A DNA stretch of 64,000 nt, taken from assembly GCA_904066235.2 (NCBI GenBank), contig CAJFCV020000001.1, forward strand, positions 6,076,001 through 6,140,000, written 5' to 3'. Shown in pieces: positions 30,041 through 40,777 of this stretch. The stretch's first letter is position 1. The number at the start of each line of letters is the position of its first letter. Both the position numbers and the translations under genes were made by a program. The notes below the pieces were generated by a model that was not told where the DNA came from, did no database searches, and was given only the letters and a program-made list of their open reading frames with translations. The stretch is from Bursaphelenchus xylophilus. Its lineage: Eukaryota; Nematoda; Chromadorea; Rhabditida; Aphelenchoididae.

Positions 30041-30480
30041 CTAAAATCCGCCACGAAGAGCAAGAACAAGATGGACTACACTTCCACCGATAATCTGTAA
30101 ATAAATGTGTTAGCGTGTAATATCTAAAATTATTGTTTCAGAGATTTCACTGATAATAACCTCCAAAAAATTGAAGATATGAATATATTTTTGAATCTAT
30201 GTGCTATATTATCATCGCCTTAATTTTTATGCCCCTGATCTTACGGTATTCACCATGCTTACTTTGTAATCCTGGGCTGTTTTTTCATCAAGCATTTGTT
30301 TACCGGCAAAGATTAGACGCTGTTGTGGCGGAGGGATTCCTTCTTTCTCTTCAACCTAAAATAAGAACCGTGGATAATAAAACGATAACTTACTTTCTCC
30401 TTAATCCTTTCGACCTTATCGCTGGGCTCAATGTCCAACTCAACTTCTTTTCCAGTCAACGTCTTTACTTTGATCAGCAT
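30041..30480 (-). CDS. ned-8: NEDD8 ubiquitin-like modifier
   Basis: This 77-residue precursor is the ubiquitin-like modifier that activates cullin-RING ligases. Exons are 30394-30480, 30263-30355 and 30041-30094. It starts [20 protein letters not shown], keeps [16 protein letters not shown], and ends LVLALRGGF. Processing after Gly76 would remove only one residue, a shorter tail than the usual several residues. NEDD8 has Ala at position 72 where ubiquitin has Arg; here LALRGG keeps the Ala. The intron 30095-30262 is the only long one. It is convergent with the LAPTM-like gene and divergent from the GRIM-19 gene. Confidence 0.97.
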
Positions 30481-30894
30481 ATTGTCAGAGTGTCAGAAAC
30501 AAGAAACAAAGGAGACAAATACAGATCGACAGAGAAAATTTCAGTGATAATTTTTTCTGAAATCCCCGACTCGCGCCCGCGCTTCGAAAAAGAGAAACTT
30601 GACCCAAAAATGGGTCGAGTGGTTTTCTTGGATTCATGGAAATCGGACCGAGTGAAATTGTACTTGAAAGAAATTAGACGGGGTATGTAAATTGTGTAGA
30701 GTGAAATTGGACTGAATTCGGAAGGTACACACATGTGTGTGACAGAGAAAAAGAGAGACACAAGAAATCAGTCTAATTTCACTCTGTCCAATTCCCATTA
30801 AGCCTTTTCTTGCAAGAACCATCAAAAAAGTCTGCAAGATTGTTATGTTGTTTTTATATATTGTTTTATATACATACCTATAGAATATTTTTAG
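30481..30894. promoter_or_regulatory. Bidirectional upstream region of ned-8 and GRIM-19 genes
   Basis: The 414 bp between two divergent start codons should hold both promoters. A 15-bp inverted repeat pairs AGAGTGAAATTGGAC near 30698 with its near-complement near 30770. A short self-complementary TACACACATGTGTGTG-like stretch lies between them. No factor is assigned. Confidence 0.45.
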
Positions 30895-31625
30895 ATGTCC
30901 GATAAAGGATATCGTCAAGACCTTCCTCCCGAAGGGGGATACCGGAAGTTCAATTGGGAAAGAACATATGCCCGGAAATTACTTCGACGTGAGTTTTTCG
31001 GAGAATTATGTTTTAATTTGACGAGTTCATTGTTTAACAATATCTTATTGCTCCAGCCGTCTATACCATACCTGTTGCTGTTGTTCTTTCTGGATATGGC
31101 GCTTATCATGCATGGGCCTTCAAGAAACAACGACAGTAAGTGGTCTTTCAGATTAATCAATTGCTTTTAGTACTCGAAAGTTTGAAGACTCAGACGTTAT
31201 GAATGCCCTGCAGCCCTTCCTGACTGCCGAAAGAGATCGCAAGTAAGTTCACTGTGTTTTAACACACGCGATTTTGAATAATTTAATGAAATGTATTTTA
31301 GTTAATAAGAGGAATTTTAGATGGCTTCGAGCGTTGAAAAAGAACTTTGAATTAGAAGAAGAGATCATGAAAGACGTCCCTGGCTGGCAAACAGGCACCT
31401 GGTATGGCGAACCTGTATATTTCACACTGGGCGACAAGTGGTGGGATCCCGACCACGACGTGAGTGCTGTATCAAGTCTTATAGTTACAAATATAGGAAT
31501 TCTTTGCTCACACCTGGGACAAGAGAAAGTGGGATGAGTTGTTATGGCGTCACCACAGCGACTATTCCGCCCCTAAGTTCTACGACAAATGGATCCCCGA
31601 ATTCTTGAAGCCGTATCTCTGGTAA
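30895..31625 (+). CDS. NDUFA13/GRIM-19, mitochondrial complex I subunit
   Basis: Five exons (30895-30988, 31057-31135, 31171-31242, 31321-31459, 31497-31625) encode about 170 residues. The N-terminus QDLPPEGGYRKFNWER matches the GRIM-19 QDMPPPGGY motif. One membrane span follows (TIPVAVVLSGYGAYHAW). EEEIMKDVPGWQTGTWYG corresponds to the conserved EEEAIMKDVPDWKVG region. The protein is an accessory subunit of NADH:ubiquinone oxidoreductase in the inner membrane. A competing frame in exon 2 was rejected because only the chosen phase restores the family's membrane span. Confidence 0.94.
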
Positions 31626-31673
31626 TTTAGGATTTATTGAACTTTAGAGTTAAATAAACGAGAATATTTAAGT

Positions 31674-32031
31674 TTATTTTTTCATCTGAACGCTGTAACC
31701 TCCACCCGGCTGAGGGACCATCTCAAAGTTGTCGGTGGAGAGCCCAAAAGGTTTTAGAAACATGTTTCCCAGATTCTTGAGACCTCCCATCATCTCCTGC
31801 ATCATCTTGGCTCTCTCTTCTTCCGTTAATTCTTTAGGCTCTTCGTTTGGAGGTTCGGACGACGCCGAAGATGAGGGGTGTGGCAGGTCTTGCGGTTCTT
31901 CAGTTGGTGTATTCAGATTAATATTTCCATCCGAGTCCGCAGGACTGGGATCGTTGAGGGCAGCGATGTCTCTGGTTTCTTGTGGATCGTTACTCTAAAA
32001 AATAAGCAAAATAGCATGATCAACTTACCAT
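31674..32031 (-). CDS. Small protein resembling only the C-terminal tail of TTC1
   Basis: Two exons (32029-32031, which encodes only the start Met, and 31674-31994) give about 107 residues. The first half is acidic and Ser/Pro-rich. The second half ([20 protein letters not shown], then [18 protein letters not shown]) matches the end of tetratricopeptide protein TTC1, where LRPFGLST is typical. No TPR repeat is present in the gene or in the flanking spacers. A TTTCAG acceptor 28 bp before the ATG suggests a trans-spliced 5' end. It lies 167 bp downstream of the Lon gene on the same strand, so it is probably the last gene of an operon. Function is unknown. Confidence 0.72.
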
Positions 32032-32198
32032 GATGATACGATTTTTGTCGAATTGGTCTGAAAGTTTTAATTGGAAAATAATTAGCTCGAAATATATAAT
32101 GCATGAGGAAGCTGAACCAGATTATTCAATAAACCATTAAAAAAATATTTTCAATTTAATGTGGTAACGAATAACAACGATTGATTGAATGGATAATC

Positions 32199-35100
32199 CT
32201 AATTCAGATCGGGGAATACTATCTTGAATACATCGTCATAGTGCTCGACAAAGTGTATTGTGACGTCACTCTTGACAAAATCGGCCAAATCCTCGTAATC
32301 TTTCTTGTTTTCAGCTGGCAAGATAACCGTATTGACTCCAGATCTCTTTGCAGCAATGATCTTTTCCTTGATTCCACCGACTGGAAGTACTTTCCCGGTT
32401 AATGAAATTTCTCCAGTCATGGCGATGTTCTGTTTGGCGGGCGTATTCAAGGCCAATGATAAGAGAGCAGTGGTGATCGTGCAACCGGCAGAAGGCCCAT
32501 CTTTGGGGGTGGCTCCTTCTGGGACATGGACATGGATATGTGCTTGCTCCAATAACATATTCTCTGGGAATTTTTTGAGCATCTGATTTTTGGCTACGGT
32601 GTAAGCAGTCTTCATAGACTCCTTCATTACATCGCCCAGATGACCGGTAGCTTCCAGAGACCCTTCCGGAGACTTAGCCTTATCCTTGTCATCCACAATT
32701 TGATTGGGGATATATCTTCTTCGCAAAGATGCCTCGATATACAATGCAGATCCTCCCATAGCGGTCCAGGCCAATCCCATGATGACACCTGGTGGTGTTT
32801 GTTCGTATAATCTGTCACTGGTAAACTTCTCTCTTCCGACGAACTTGCTGAGATTCTCATTTGTAACAACCACAGTATCCTTTTCTTCATTCGTAGAGCG
32901 GGCTTTAACCAGCTCATAGGCTGCTTTTCTGAAGATTTTCTCAATATGTTTTTGAAGATTTCTAACTCCAGATTCCCGGCAATAATGCTTGATAAGGGTT
33001 TCCAATGATTCGTCTGATAAAACCAGTTCCTTTTCATTCAATGAACTAAAGCAATGTGATCTCCAATAACAGGTACTTAAAGCTTACCACAATTCCCTGC
33101 ATTGCGGGATAAGATAACTTTTAGCGATGCTCAGCTTTTCCTCAGCAACATAACCGGATACTTCAATTAATTCCATTCGATCTCTAAGAGCGCTGGGAAT
33201 AGTATCAATCACATTCGCCGTGCAGATAAACAAGACCTTGGATAAATCAACAGGAACATCCAGAAAGTGATCCATGAAGTTGGCATTCTGTTCTGGATCC
33301 AGCAACTCTAAGAGAGCTGAGGCCGGATCCCCATGATAACCTAAAATATAAACCAAATTAGTAATTTCAAATTTGTTTGAGGTGAATAAAGTAAAAATAA
33401 CTTACCTGCTCCTCCAATCTTATCGACCTCATCGATTAGAACCAAAGGGTTCTCCACCTGGACCTTCTTCAAACATTGGATCATCTTTCCGGGCATAGCT
33501 CCAATATAAGTTCGTCTATGTCCTTTTATTTCAGCAACATCAGTCATTCCACCAACGGAGAAACGGAAGTACTGAAGAAACAAATCCTTCAAAACATTAC
33601 CCTTACCTCTCGATTCAGAGCTCGGGCGATGGACTTGGCAATACTTGTTTTACCAACTCCCGGAGGCCCATGGAAACAGAGGATCTTGCCACCGGCTGAC
33701 TTTTTGAGAGTGGCGACAGCAATGAATTCAAGGATTCGATCTTTTACGTCTTTCATTCCATAATGATCCTCATTTAAGATTTGCTCCGCCTTTACTAAAT
33801 CCAGGTTTTCTTCGGCTGTCTTGCCCCAGGGGATATTGCACAGCCAATCAAGGTAATTTCTAGATAAATGGAATGTCAAGTTGTTAATGTCATACCTGCA
33901 AACACTGAACTCGCTGGAATGAGGATCCAAGAAGCTCATCTTTTGTTGTTCTTCCTTGATCACCTTCATTGCGTATTCAGGCACATTTAGACCCTTAAGA
34001 CGCTCTTCCATCTTCTCAACGATTGTCTGTTTGTCATCTTTCTCGAGACCTAACTCTTTCTTGATGGCTTTCAACTTCAAAGAGCAAGTTAAACATATTA
34101 ATCATCATCACATCAATACATATAACGAATTTTACCTGTTCGTTCAACAGATACTTCCTATGTTGTTCTTGGACCTTTTTTTCGACATCCTTGTTTATGT
34201 CATGCTTCAGTTTGGCGACCGTTTTCTCTTTTTCCAGAAATTCCAAAGCCAGTTCTAGTCTTCTTTGGATCTAAACGCATAAGAAAAAAATCTAACAAAG
34301 ATTTACCTTAGTCTCCTCCATCATTTGTTGAAGATCTTCTGTTTCAACGGTCTGAACAAGAGTAGCCACCAGATCACATAAATAAACAGGGTTCTCGACT
34401 ACATTTTGATTGGGATGTAAAAGAAGATTAATTTGCTGTGCGAAGAGAGGACTGTATTGGACGATATCACGGACGGTCTGGACAATCGCTTGCATTGATG
34501 CCTAAAACATTGTTAAACTCAATAGCTCCAATAAACTGTATCATCCACAATGGCAAGGTCACAAACCTTCATCTCTACCGTCCTCTCAATGTTCTCAATG
34601 GTGACATTTTCAGTTTTTGCAAAGACAAGCTTATCCGATTTCTCTGAACTTTTGGCATCTCCAGAATGAACAGGGTCCTCCGGAATTTCCTTCTTCTTCC
34701 TGTCGTCCTTTACTTTCTTCACCCTCCTCCCATTTATTTTCGATACACCCTTTGTGGCTTCAGAATCCAAGACCGAAGTGTCGTCCAGTTTCTCTAGAAT
34801 CCTAATCCTTCTGTGAGCATTTAACACCAGCTCCAGATACGATCCATGATCCCGCATTTCCATGATATGTGCAAACGACCCTGTATGATAGACTTCTGAT
34901 AATGAGGCGACTGTGCTTTTAGAACTTCTAAAATGTTTTTTGATATGTAAGAAAAGTATAATACTTACTCGTCATTTCTTTTTACAAACACCCCAACGTA
35001 TGGTTGCCTCAGCTGGACTTTCCTCCGAATAAGATCTTTCAGTGTTTCATCAACGATCTAAGAATGCAAAAATGACGACTATAAAGAAAAACTTACATCG

Positions 35101-35488
35101 ACCTTCTTGATAAAACCTGGAAAAAGAGGATAACGGTTAATAGCAATTACTGGAACATTTGGAAAGTGTTCTGGGAATGAAACGGGCGACAAAACCTGAA
35201 TATGACTAATACAACAGGGAAACAAGATAACCTTACTTGAGAAACAAAGTCGACGGGAGTGTGCTCGAGAGCCGTCTCCTCAACCTCAGGCTTCCCCTCC
35301 TTTCCATTTCCATCTCCGCCTTCATTTGAGTCCGATGAAAAGAGACGTCGATTTACTACATTTGGCTGTATATTATTATAGCCCAATTTTTTATTCATAA
35401 AAATCCAATTAGAAACACCTGCTCTCCTCGCATAACTTCCTGTTGACCTCATTCCATATCGCAGTAACGCCGTTGGTAGACGATACAT
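32199..35488 (-). CDS. lonp-1: Mitochondrial Lon protease
   Basis: This 942-residue ATP-dependent serine protease degrades damaged matrix proteins. Exons are 35237-35488, 35097-35195, 34969-35057, 34567-34927, 34307-34501, 34136-34270, 33896-34074, 33607-33859, 33406-33571, 33088-33340 and 32199-33045. The N-terminus is basic with RRLFSS, like a mitochondrial presequence. The substrate-binding N-domain follows, then the linker [20 protein letters not shown]. The AAA+ module has Walker [13 protein letters not shown] and Walker [12 protein letters not shown]. The protease domain has the catalytic Ser in [10 protein letters not shown] and Lys in [14 protein letters not shown] Lys/Asp/Glu-rich insertion in the N-domain (about residues 185-225) matches the charged insertion found in animal Lon. 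It lies between SPCS1 and the TTC1-tail gene with spacers of about 165 bp. Confidence 0.97.
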
Positions 35489-35650
35489 CTTTAAAAGGAC
35501 AGTTTAACTTTTCATACACCAAGAAGTTACATTACTTTATGTTCGTTTCTTTTGTTATATTCCGTTGGATTAAAACCAAAGAAAGAAAAGCTAGAGTTAT
35601 CTACCAAATATTTTATTAATAAATAATCGAATAAACAACCACAATGGGAA

Positions 35651-36073
35651 TTAATTCTTCTTTTTCTTGCTACCTTCCTCTTTTTCCTTCTTCTGTGTAT
35701 CATCAGGCCTAAAACGTACAAATGTTTAAGAAATTGATACTTACTGCAAAGCTGGTTGCCAATTAAGTGCATTTCTCCGGAAACATGGCCATGGCGGTAA
35801 CATAATAAGTCCAGCGAAAGCCGATCCTCCGAGAATGGTGAAGACCATGAAAGAAATCCTCTCGAACCAGAAGCCGACCAAGAATCCAATAATTCCACTG
35901 ATCACTAGAATCACCTGTAAAACAATGAAGATGACGACATATTGTTAGCTGGCGTAATCAGGGACTACTTTTCTTACTTGCATAATTCTTTCAGCTTTCT
36001 GTTGGCCAACAAAATCCATATGAGTTGAGAATCTCCGGATTGGAGCTGGGAGCATCTGGATTATCAGATCCAT
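35651..36073 (-). CDS. Signal peptidase complex subunit 1 (SPC12)
   Basis: Three exons (35978-36073, 35745-35914, 35651-35708) encode 107 residues. MDFVGQQKAERIMQVILV matches the SPCS1 start (DYKGQKLAEQ). Two membrane spans flank a short lumenal turn at GFWFERIS, and the conserved LPPWPCFRRNALNWQP follows TM2. The tail is rich in Lys and Glu. SPCS1 is a non-catalytic ER membrane subunit that tunes signal peptidase substrate choice. A second, upstream in-frame Met gives an 18-residue extension (chosen start 36073); initiation at the inner Met is possible. It is the first gene of the presumed SPCS1-Lon-TTC1-tail operon. Confidence 0.92.
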
Positions 36074-36281
36074 TACTACACGTGTTATTCTAGACTTTGG
36101 ACACCTCAATTATTTTCTCCCTTCACCCGTCAATTTTTTTTCGTGCTACGAAATGCCAAATGTTTGGTCAAAATGTTTTCGTGGTGGGGCTTCGTGCCAG
36201 CTTCGTTGCGGACTGGCAGAAATACAAAGACAAACCCATGGAGACAACTTGAGTTGTATATTCCAATTTCAGTAACACCAA

Positions 36282-37671
36282 ATGCCCCGTCAATCCAGTG
36301 AAAAGATTGAACCATCTGATGTGCAGATATCAGAGCCTCCGAATCAGAAGATTGTTGTAGTTGAAGTATGTCATACCAATTCAATTCTATTATTGATTTT
36401 ACGCGTTTAGACAACTTCTTGCCGCCAAGTCCAGCTTTGTAACGGATGTGCTCACAACGTCGCTCAACTCCAACATGACAACGCCGTATTTGCCTTGAAG
36501 AGTGAATGTGACAAGGACTTTGATATCCCCGACAATTCGAGCTTCAGACCACCCTCCAAAAGAGGAATCCCGATCTCAAACAGCACTCGAGCTATTGCCA
36601 AAAGAGCAAAGCTTGATGTGAACTCTTTGAGGGGAAAGAATTTGTTGGGTTCAGATCTTCAGAATTACTCAACTGAAGCCCAATTCACAGACGACAACAG
36701 GAAAGTGATCTTTCCGGAAAGTGAATATGATATTCTCGAGAAAAGATTGATCGCCCTCGAATCAGAGTTGCAGCATTCTGGAGGCAATGAAGGTATGATT
36801 TAAATTTGATAGAATTTTTTTTTTCATTTGCTTTTTATTATGTTGTTTTAGATCCCGAATTCAAAAGACTGTGCAAGATGGGTGTCATTTACGAAGAAAA
36901 GTGGGCTAGGCTTTACTGCAGAGATTATCATAAACCGATTGTAAGTCTGATTTAATTTTTAGGTGCAAAAATTTTATCTTTTTTATTTTCCTTGTTTAGA
37001 ATGAATATCGAAATGAAGCTATCGGTGTGCTGAAACAGAATCTCAACATCAGAAGAGATGGACTGAGACCTTTCATGAGACTCATGCAAGCCAGACAACA
37101 TCCATATACTACCGAAGTTACTACCAGATCCAAAAGAGACGTCTTGGCCGTCAGTCCAGCCGTGAACATTGTTGCTGGTCGAATGACAACACCCAAAGAG
37201 TACAGCAAAGGAAATGTAAAAAAGACGTTTGGACATTGGTGGGTCTAAGTGGTATATATTTTTATTTCTTAGCGTGCCCATTACAACCTTGATGACTGGA
37301 CCTTATTATAATTACTCTTATGTCCAAAATGATCATTGTTATATGATAGAGAACGAGCTTTTCGATGTGGAAAGCAGACTGAAAAGATGCGCTCCCGGAA
37401 CAAAAGGTATAATCTCCATAAAAGTTATGAGGATATCAATTTAGAATACAAACGATTGGTCGAAGAAGGAAAACGCCTAAGATACGAATGGAAACAAACG
37501 TATGAGGAAGTGAGGAGAACACGGGCGGTCAGCCAGCCCGTTGCTGCTTATGATCTCAAGAAATGCGTGGTTGTAAACCGAGGAGGGAAGAGAATCGCGG
37601 TTCCTGTCACCGATGAGGAAATCAGCCAGCAATTAATGGAGGGCGACATTGATGTAGAAGTGCAGGACTGA
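36282..37671 (+). CDS. Unrecognised cysteine-containing, probably nuclear protein
   Basis: Exons 36282-36365, 36411-36792, 36852-36940, 37000-37238, 37273-37406 and 37445-37671 give a 384-residue frame. I do not recognise the family. Residues about 29-45 contain a compact cysteine group (TTSCRQVQLCNGCAHN) that could bind a metal. A basic stretch (SKRGIPISN, then AIAKRAKL) looks like a nuclear localisation signal. The middle is helical (EYDILEKRLIALESELQ) and the C-terminal half charged (EYKRLVEEGKRLRYEWKQTY). A TTTCAG acceptor lies 10 bp before the ATG, suggesting trans-splicing. The 37216-37444 region is the weak point. I chose a donor at 37239 and a 38-nt intron at 37407-37444; an alternative reading through the latter keeps the frame YDRERAFRCGKQTEKMRS but needs another way past the stop at 37309. 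Confidence 0.65.
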
Positions 37672-38831
37672 TCTCATATATGACTTTAATAATTCAATCG
37701 TTAATAAACCAATTTTTTTCATCGGTAGTTGTTTCATAGCAGTATGTTCAATCTGCTAAATTATTTTTTGATGTTCTTTTATCATTTTTGACGCCCATTT
37801 TTCTGCTATTTTTCGGATGTCTTTTGGGTAATTTTTATATTTTATGAAAGGATGTTGGAATAAAAGCGATCTCTTTGAACGTTCTCTAATGCTATATTTG
37901 AATGTTCATAGAATAGTGTGTTTTGTTATGAGAAGGTTATGTTCTTTTGTCAAGCCTTGTTTTCACTCTCATCAAACTTCCCAACGTCCGATCCAAAGTT
38001 CAAATAGTCTGAACCTTTTTTTATTTCTCAGATGTTCCCCAGGTGAGGCCGTACGTGACGAAAGGAGAGCGAAGGGAGAGAGCTGTTTTAAGAGCTTGGC
38101 GTAACTAGTTGAGTCAGTTGAGCGTTTTTTTTCTCTTCCATTACCTGACGTAACCAACTTCTTTATTTATTTTTATATTTTTATGTTATTGGTAATACCT
38201 TCACTGAATGTCGAATAGGCGCTTTAAAATTTGAATTAAGTACCAAGATTTCTTTAAAATGGCTTATTATGCGGTCCTGCCCTCTTAACGTCCTATTCTC
38301 GGTTCCAGATTCACTTGCTACTATTCGAATATATGCACTTAAAGTTCGTTTTTGGTGCACGTTAAAGGAATCTGAAGCTCAGATGAACTTAGCCTGAGGG
38401 GCGGGGTATCCGAATGTGTCTGTTCGTTCCCATTCCCCGAACTTCCGTCTTCTATCGCCTGGGGCCCCTTTCCCTCGCTCTCTCCTTTCTGTGTGGGGAG
38501 AGATGGAGAAGTCTCTCCTCGTTGCCCCCCCCCCCCCCTCCCTTTCTCTCTCACGCGGTGGTTTTTGTCATATGGCTATTGTTCTCGTGCTCCTTACACT
38601 AGATGGTATAGCCAGATTTGTCATGTTTCCAAATTGTCCCTGATTTCTAACGATCTCATGACCCATGGATATTTCGGCTCGCGTTTTCCCATTTCTTCGC
38701 GCTTTTTTCGGCAACGATTTTCTGCGCTTTTGACGTTGATTGTCGGCTTTTCAGCTTTCCCATTTCTCTTTTATCGCCTACGGTCTACGGGTACCGGTGG
38801 TGTTTGAAACAGCTACAGTCGGTTTGAAGAG
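37672..38831. other. Intergenic region upstream of UBE2R gene
   Basis: About 1.2 kb without a supported gene. It contains a C-rich low-complexity run at about 38527-38541 (15 C) within a pyrimidine-rich block. The 3' end of the preceding gene has AATAAA-like sequence near 37700. The right part is the likely promoter and 5' UTR of the UBE2R gene. Confidence 0.5.
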
Positions 38832-39709
38832 ATGGTAAGTGGGATATAATGGATAACCGACTTTTTTTTAGAGTTCGAGTCATGTTACGCACACCACGGG
38901 GGTCGCATCTTCCAGCAATTTATCTGCCGTTAGGGCTCTGCAAATGGAACTGAAGAGTCTCCAAAACTCCCCAGTGGAAGGATTCACCGTGCAAGTGGAC
39001 GAACAGAATCTCTTCAAATGGACTGTGGCCATCTTCGGACCGCCTGGGACTTTGTATCAAGGTGGATACTTCAAGGCCTCGATCAAGTTCCCCAACAATT
39101 ATCCCTATTCTCCCCCTTCCATTCGGTTCCTGTCCAAAGTCTGGCATCCAAACGTCTACGAAGTGAGTTGTTACCAAATGTTATTTTTACTATATCTTAG
39201 AACGGTGAGCTCTGCATTAGCATTCTCCATCCTCCAGTGGATGATCCTCAGAGTGGAGAACAGGCTTGTGAAAGATGGAATCCAACCCAGAGTGTACGGA
39301 CTGTCCTCTTGTCTGTAATCTCCCTCTTGAATGAACCCAACACTTCATCTCCTGCTAATGTGGATGCCTCAGTTATGTACAGAAAATGGAAGGAAAGTAA
39401 TGGAAAAGAGGATGAGTATGTCAAGATCATCAAGTAGGTTTCTTCCTTATTTTAAGCGTAACTGTTATAGACGGTTAAGTTTATTATTTGCCTTTTAGAA
39501 AACAAATCGAGCTGAGCAAGGAAGAAGCCGCGAAAGATGGAGTCAAGGTTCCGGAAACCGTAGAAGAGTATTGTGTGAAGGCATCCGAACACAAGAACGA
39601 TGATGTGGACGTTCTCGACTTTGATGATGATTACTACGATTACGGGGCTGACTCTGATGACGATGATTTTGAAGACCACGATGAGGACAGTGGCCAAGGA
39701 GAAAGTTAA
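38832..39709 (+). CDS. ubc-3: Ubiquitin-conjugating enzyme E2 R (CDC34 type)
   Basis: Four exons (38832-38834 with the Met alone, 38872-39162, 39201-39433, 39499-39709) encode 245 residues. The UBC fold has [15 protein letters not shown], the HPN motif (KVWHPNVYE), and the catalytic Cys in [12 protein letters not shown]. The acidic loop typical of CDC34 follows ([15 protein letters not shown]). The C-terminal extension ends in a long acidic tail ([20 protein letters not shown]), which binds the cullin basic canyon. CDC34 builds K48 chains with SCF ligases. NEDD8, the cullin activator, is also encoded in this window, but that proximity is probably chance. LSM6 follows 199 bp downstream on the same strand. 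Confidence 0.95.
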
Positions 39710-39908
39710 GACACCAATCGCCGACTGCCAACCAACTGATATGTCGTTGTATAAATGCTGTACTAATGCTTTTCCACTGAATTCCACCTCTGTTTTCCAA
39801 GTTCAGAATAAATCGAATCCTCACTGAGTTCTGTTTGCTTTTATTTCATGTTTTCTCGGCAAATCTAGTATCTTGTGAAAAAGGAAATTTTATTTTGTCC
39901 CCGTTCAG

Positions 39909-40177
39909 ATGAGCAAACGACAGAATCCCTCGGACTTCTTGAAGCAGATTGTGGGGAAGCCCGTGGTGGTCAAGTTGAACTCAGGAGTCGATTACAGAGG
40001 TGAGTAGTCCATCCAATTTATTTTGTATTCTTAGGTGTGCTCTCTTGCCTGGATGGATTTATGAACATTGCACTGGAACAGACTGAAGAATATCAGAACG
40101 GACAGCTCAAGAATAAATACGGCGATGCTTTCATCCGGGGAAACAATGTTCTCTATATCAGCACTCAGAAACGATGA
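39909..40177 (+). CDS. lsm-6: LSM6, U6 snRNA-associated Sm-like protein
   Basis: Two exons (39909-39999, 40035-40177) encode 77 residues. The Sm1 motif is GKPVVVKLNSGVDYRGVLSC and the Sm2 motif includes FIRGNNVLYIS. LSM6 is part of the Lsm1-7 ring in mRNA decay and the Lsm2-8 ring on U6 snRNA. The sequence GTTCAG directly precedes the ATG, so the mRNA is probably trans-spliced right at the start codon. Together with the 199-bp spacer, that fits a downstream operon gene. Confidence 0.97.
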
Positions 40178-40453
40178 TCTCCATTTGCTCTTGTTAAGTA
40201 TTCTATCCTTTCTCAATAAAACATATGAATTTGTTACAGTTTCGCGAAGTTATGAATCCTTTATGAGTCCAGATACACCAAAACTGGGTTTTATATTTCC
40301 AATAAATTTGTTAGAGACGTGTCATAAAAATCGTTTTTTGACATTCCGTCCTTTTGAAACTGCCTAGAAATTACGTCGGACTGACAGAAAAAAATCAGAG
40401 AAATTGCGTTATATAAAATCAGTTTTTGATTTTGTGGTACAAGAGGCTGTAGC
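40178..40453. other. 3' flank
   Basis: Short AT-rich region downstream of lsm-6. It includes AATAAA on the + strand near 40216 and TTAATAAAT near 40455. No further feature is seen. Confidence 0.5.
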
Positions 40454-40741
40454 TTAATAAATATTTTGCGTATTCCTCATAGAACCGTCGAATAAGTCTC
40501 TCCGCTGACCCTTTTTCTGGACGTCCTGCATTTCGAAAGCGCCAAAAATTTGGGAACTGAAAATTTGGAGAGACTCAATTGCGGTAAATTCCACGGGAAT
40601 TCTGCCTTCTTCATAATCTAGTTTTTCTAAATAAGTTCCACACTGGTTATTATTGGAATGGTACCAAATCCAGAAATTATTGAAGTAAGTTTTTTCTTTG
40701 TTGATATACCCAAAACTTATCTGACTTAATCTGATGTGCAT
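40454..40741 (-). CDS. Possible small protein of 95 residues, unrecognised
   Basis: An uninterrupted ATG-to-stop frame encodes 95 residues starting MHIRLSQISFGYINKEKTYF and containing CGTYLEKLDYEEGRIPVEF. Codon and residue use look protein-like, and no other gene explains the stretch. Its ATG lies 36 bp from the ATG of the divergent zinc-ribbon-like gene. I recognise no family. It could be a real short gene, the end exon of an unseen one, or chance. Confidence 0.4.
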   Translation of the reverse strand: MHIRLSQISFGYINKEKTYFNNFWIWYHSNNNQCGTYLEKLDYEEGRIPVEFTAIESLQIFSSQIFGAFEMQDVQKKGQRRDLFDGSMRNTQNIY

Positions 40742-40777
40742 TATTTGAAGGATTATTAGACTTGATATGCACGTGTG

